Source: Tubiluchus corallicola
Taxonomy: Eukaryota > Priapulida > Priapulimorpha > Priapulimorphida > Tubiluchidae
DNA: 43,793 bases
Direction of reading: 5' to 3'
NCBI GenBank assembly: GCA_030141605.1
Contig: JAQGDQ010000356.1
Span: 1-43,793 of the forward strand
The translations under genes and the position numbers were made by a program. The notes beneath the pieces are model-generated. The model searched no databases and had not been told where the DNA came from. It saw only the letters and a program-made list of their open reading frames with translations. Shown here piece after piece: positions 43,125 through 43,793 of this stretch (positions within the stretch are counted from its first letter, which is position 1; every line of letters begins with the position of its first letter).

Positions 43125-43793
43125 TTTATATTCATCAATGTTTTTCAGACTTGTTGATGAAGTTTCATCAGCAGCTGTAGTTGTTCTCGTTTTCATCAAT
43201 GTTTTTCAGAATTGCTGGTGAAGTTTCATTAGCAGCTGTAGTTGTTCTAGTTTTCATCAATGTTTTTCAGACTTGTTGGTGAAGTTTCATCAGCAGCTGT
43301 AGTTGTTCTCGTTTTCATCAATGTTTTTCAGACTTGCTGGTGAAGTTTCATTAGCAGCTGTAGTTCTCATTTTCATCAATGTTTTTCAGAATTGCTGGTG
43401 AAGTTTCATTAGAAGCTGTAGTTGTTCTCATTTTCATCAATGTTTTTCAGGCTTGCTGGTGAAGTTTTGTCAGCAGCTGTAGTTGTTCTCGTTTTCATCA
43501 ATGTTTTTCAGACTTGCTGGTGAAGATTCATTAGCGGCTGTAGTTGTTCTCGTTTTCATCAATGTTTTTCAGACTTGCTGGTGAAGTTTCATTAGCAGCT
43601 GTAGTTGTTCTAGTTTTCATCAATGTTTTTCAGACTTGCTGGTGAAGTTTCATTAGCAGCTGTAGTTGTTCTCGTTTTCATCAATGTTTTTCAGACTTGC
43701 TGGTGAAGTTTCATTAGCAGCTGTAGTTGTTCTAGTTTTCATCAATGTTTTTCAGACTTGCTGGTGAAGTTTCATTAGCAGCTGTAGTTGTTC
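43125..43793 (+). repeat. About 61-bp tandem array with acceptor-like motif, running off the window
   Basis: About 11 copies of a 61-bp unit: TTTTCATCAATGTTTTTCAG, then ACTTGCTGGTGAAG, TTTCATTAGCAGCTGTAGTT. Every copy has a good acceptor-like ATGTTTTTCAG|A. The preceding exon ends in phase 2, and A|CTT-GCT-GGT would continue the frame. This may be another junction array for the next exon, which lies beyond the window. Confidence 0.9.

Overview
The window is eukaryotic, almost certainly metazoan nuclear DNA. One intron-rich gene on the + strand fills it. I joined 26 short exons (2398-43042, about 3.57 kb of coding sequence, about 1,190 codons) whose splice phases agree at every junction. The joined protein reads as the middle of HYDIN, the giant ASH/MSP-repeat protein of the central pair apparatus of motile cilia and flagella. 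Both ends of the gene lie outside the window. The organism is therefore ciliated or flagellated. A sponge or another early-branching or aquatic invertebrate would suit the gene, the intron style and the repeats, but the sequence alone does not fix the taxon.

Layout. Exons 1-8 (2398-14162) include the HYDIN adenylate-kinase-like P-loop module: the Walker A motif GGPISGKT is split by an intron, and GVVIDG lies in exon 8. Exons 9-12 (15948-20545) are a charged coiled-coil and linker region. Exons 13-15 (23482-27202) are a linker leading into the next ASH block. Exons 16-25 (28280-41542) encode successive ASH/MSP-type beta-sandwich segments. Exon 26 (42950-43042) begins the next linker. No other protein gene, tRNA, rRNA or CRISPR was found; the other long reading frames are tandem repeats read in a stop-free frame.

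Repeats. Only about 8% of the window is coding, while roughly a third is tandem repeat: at least 14 separate minisatellite arrays lie in the introns, with periods of 19 to 104 bp. The introns also hold a MITE-like family in five copies (with DR1-like AGGTCA motifs), a second dispersed family in three copies, a third in two copies, a 17-bp-TIR foldback element, a tRNA-derived SINE and a non-LTR-type 3' tail with an (ATTG)n end.

Main observation. Several arrays are not random intronic satellites. They are tandem copies of the gene's own exon-intron junctions: 32 x 76 bp carrying the 3' splice site of exon 3; exactly 32 x 49 bp carrying the 3' splice site and start of exon 5; exactly 18 x 99 bp carrying the 3' splice site and first 66 nt of exon 13; and 60 repeats of about 45 bp carrying the 5' splice site and end of exon 18. 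Small two-copy versions occur at exons 7, 17 and 20 and look like early stages. Each large array places tens of near-identical decoy splice sites beside the one that must be used. This recurrent 'splice-junction satellite' pattern within one gene is the most novel signal in the window.
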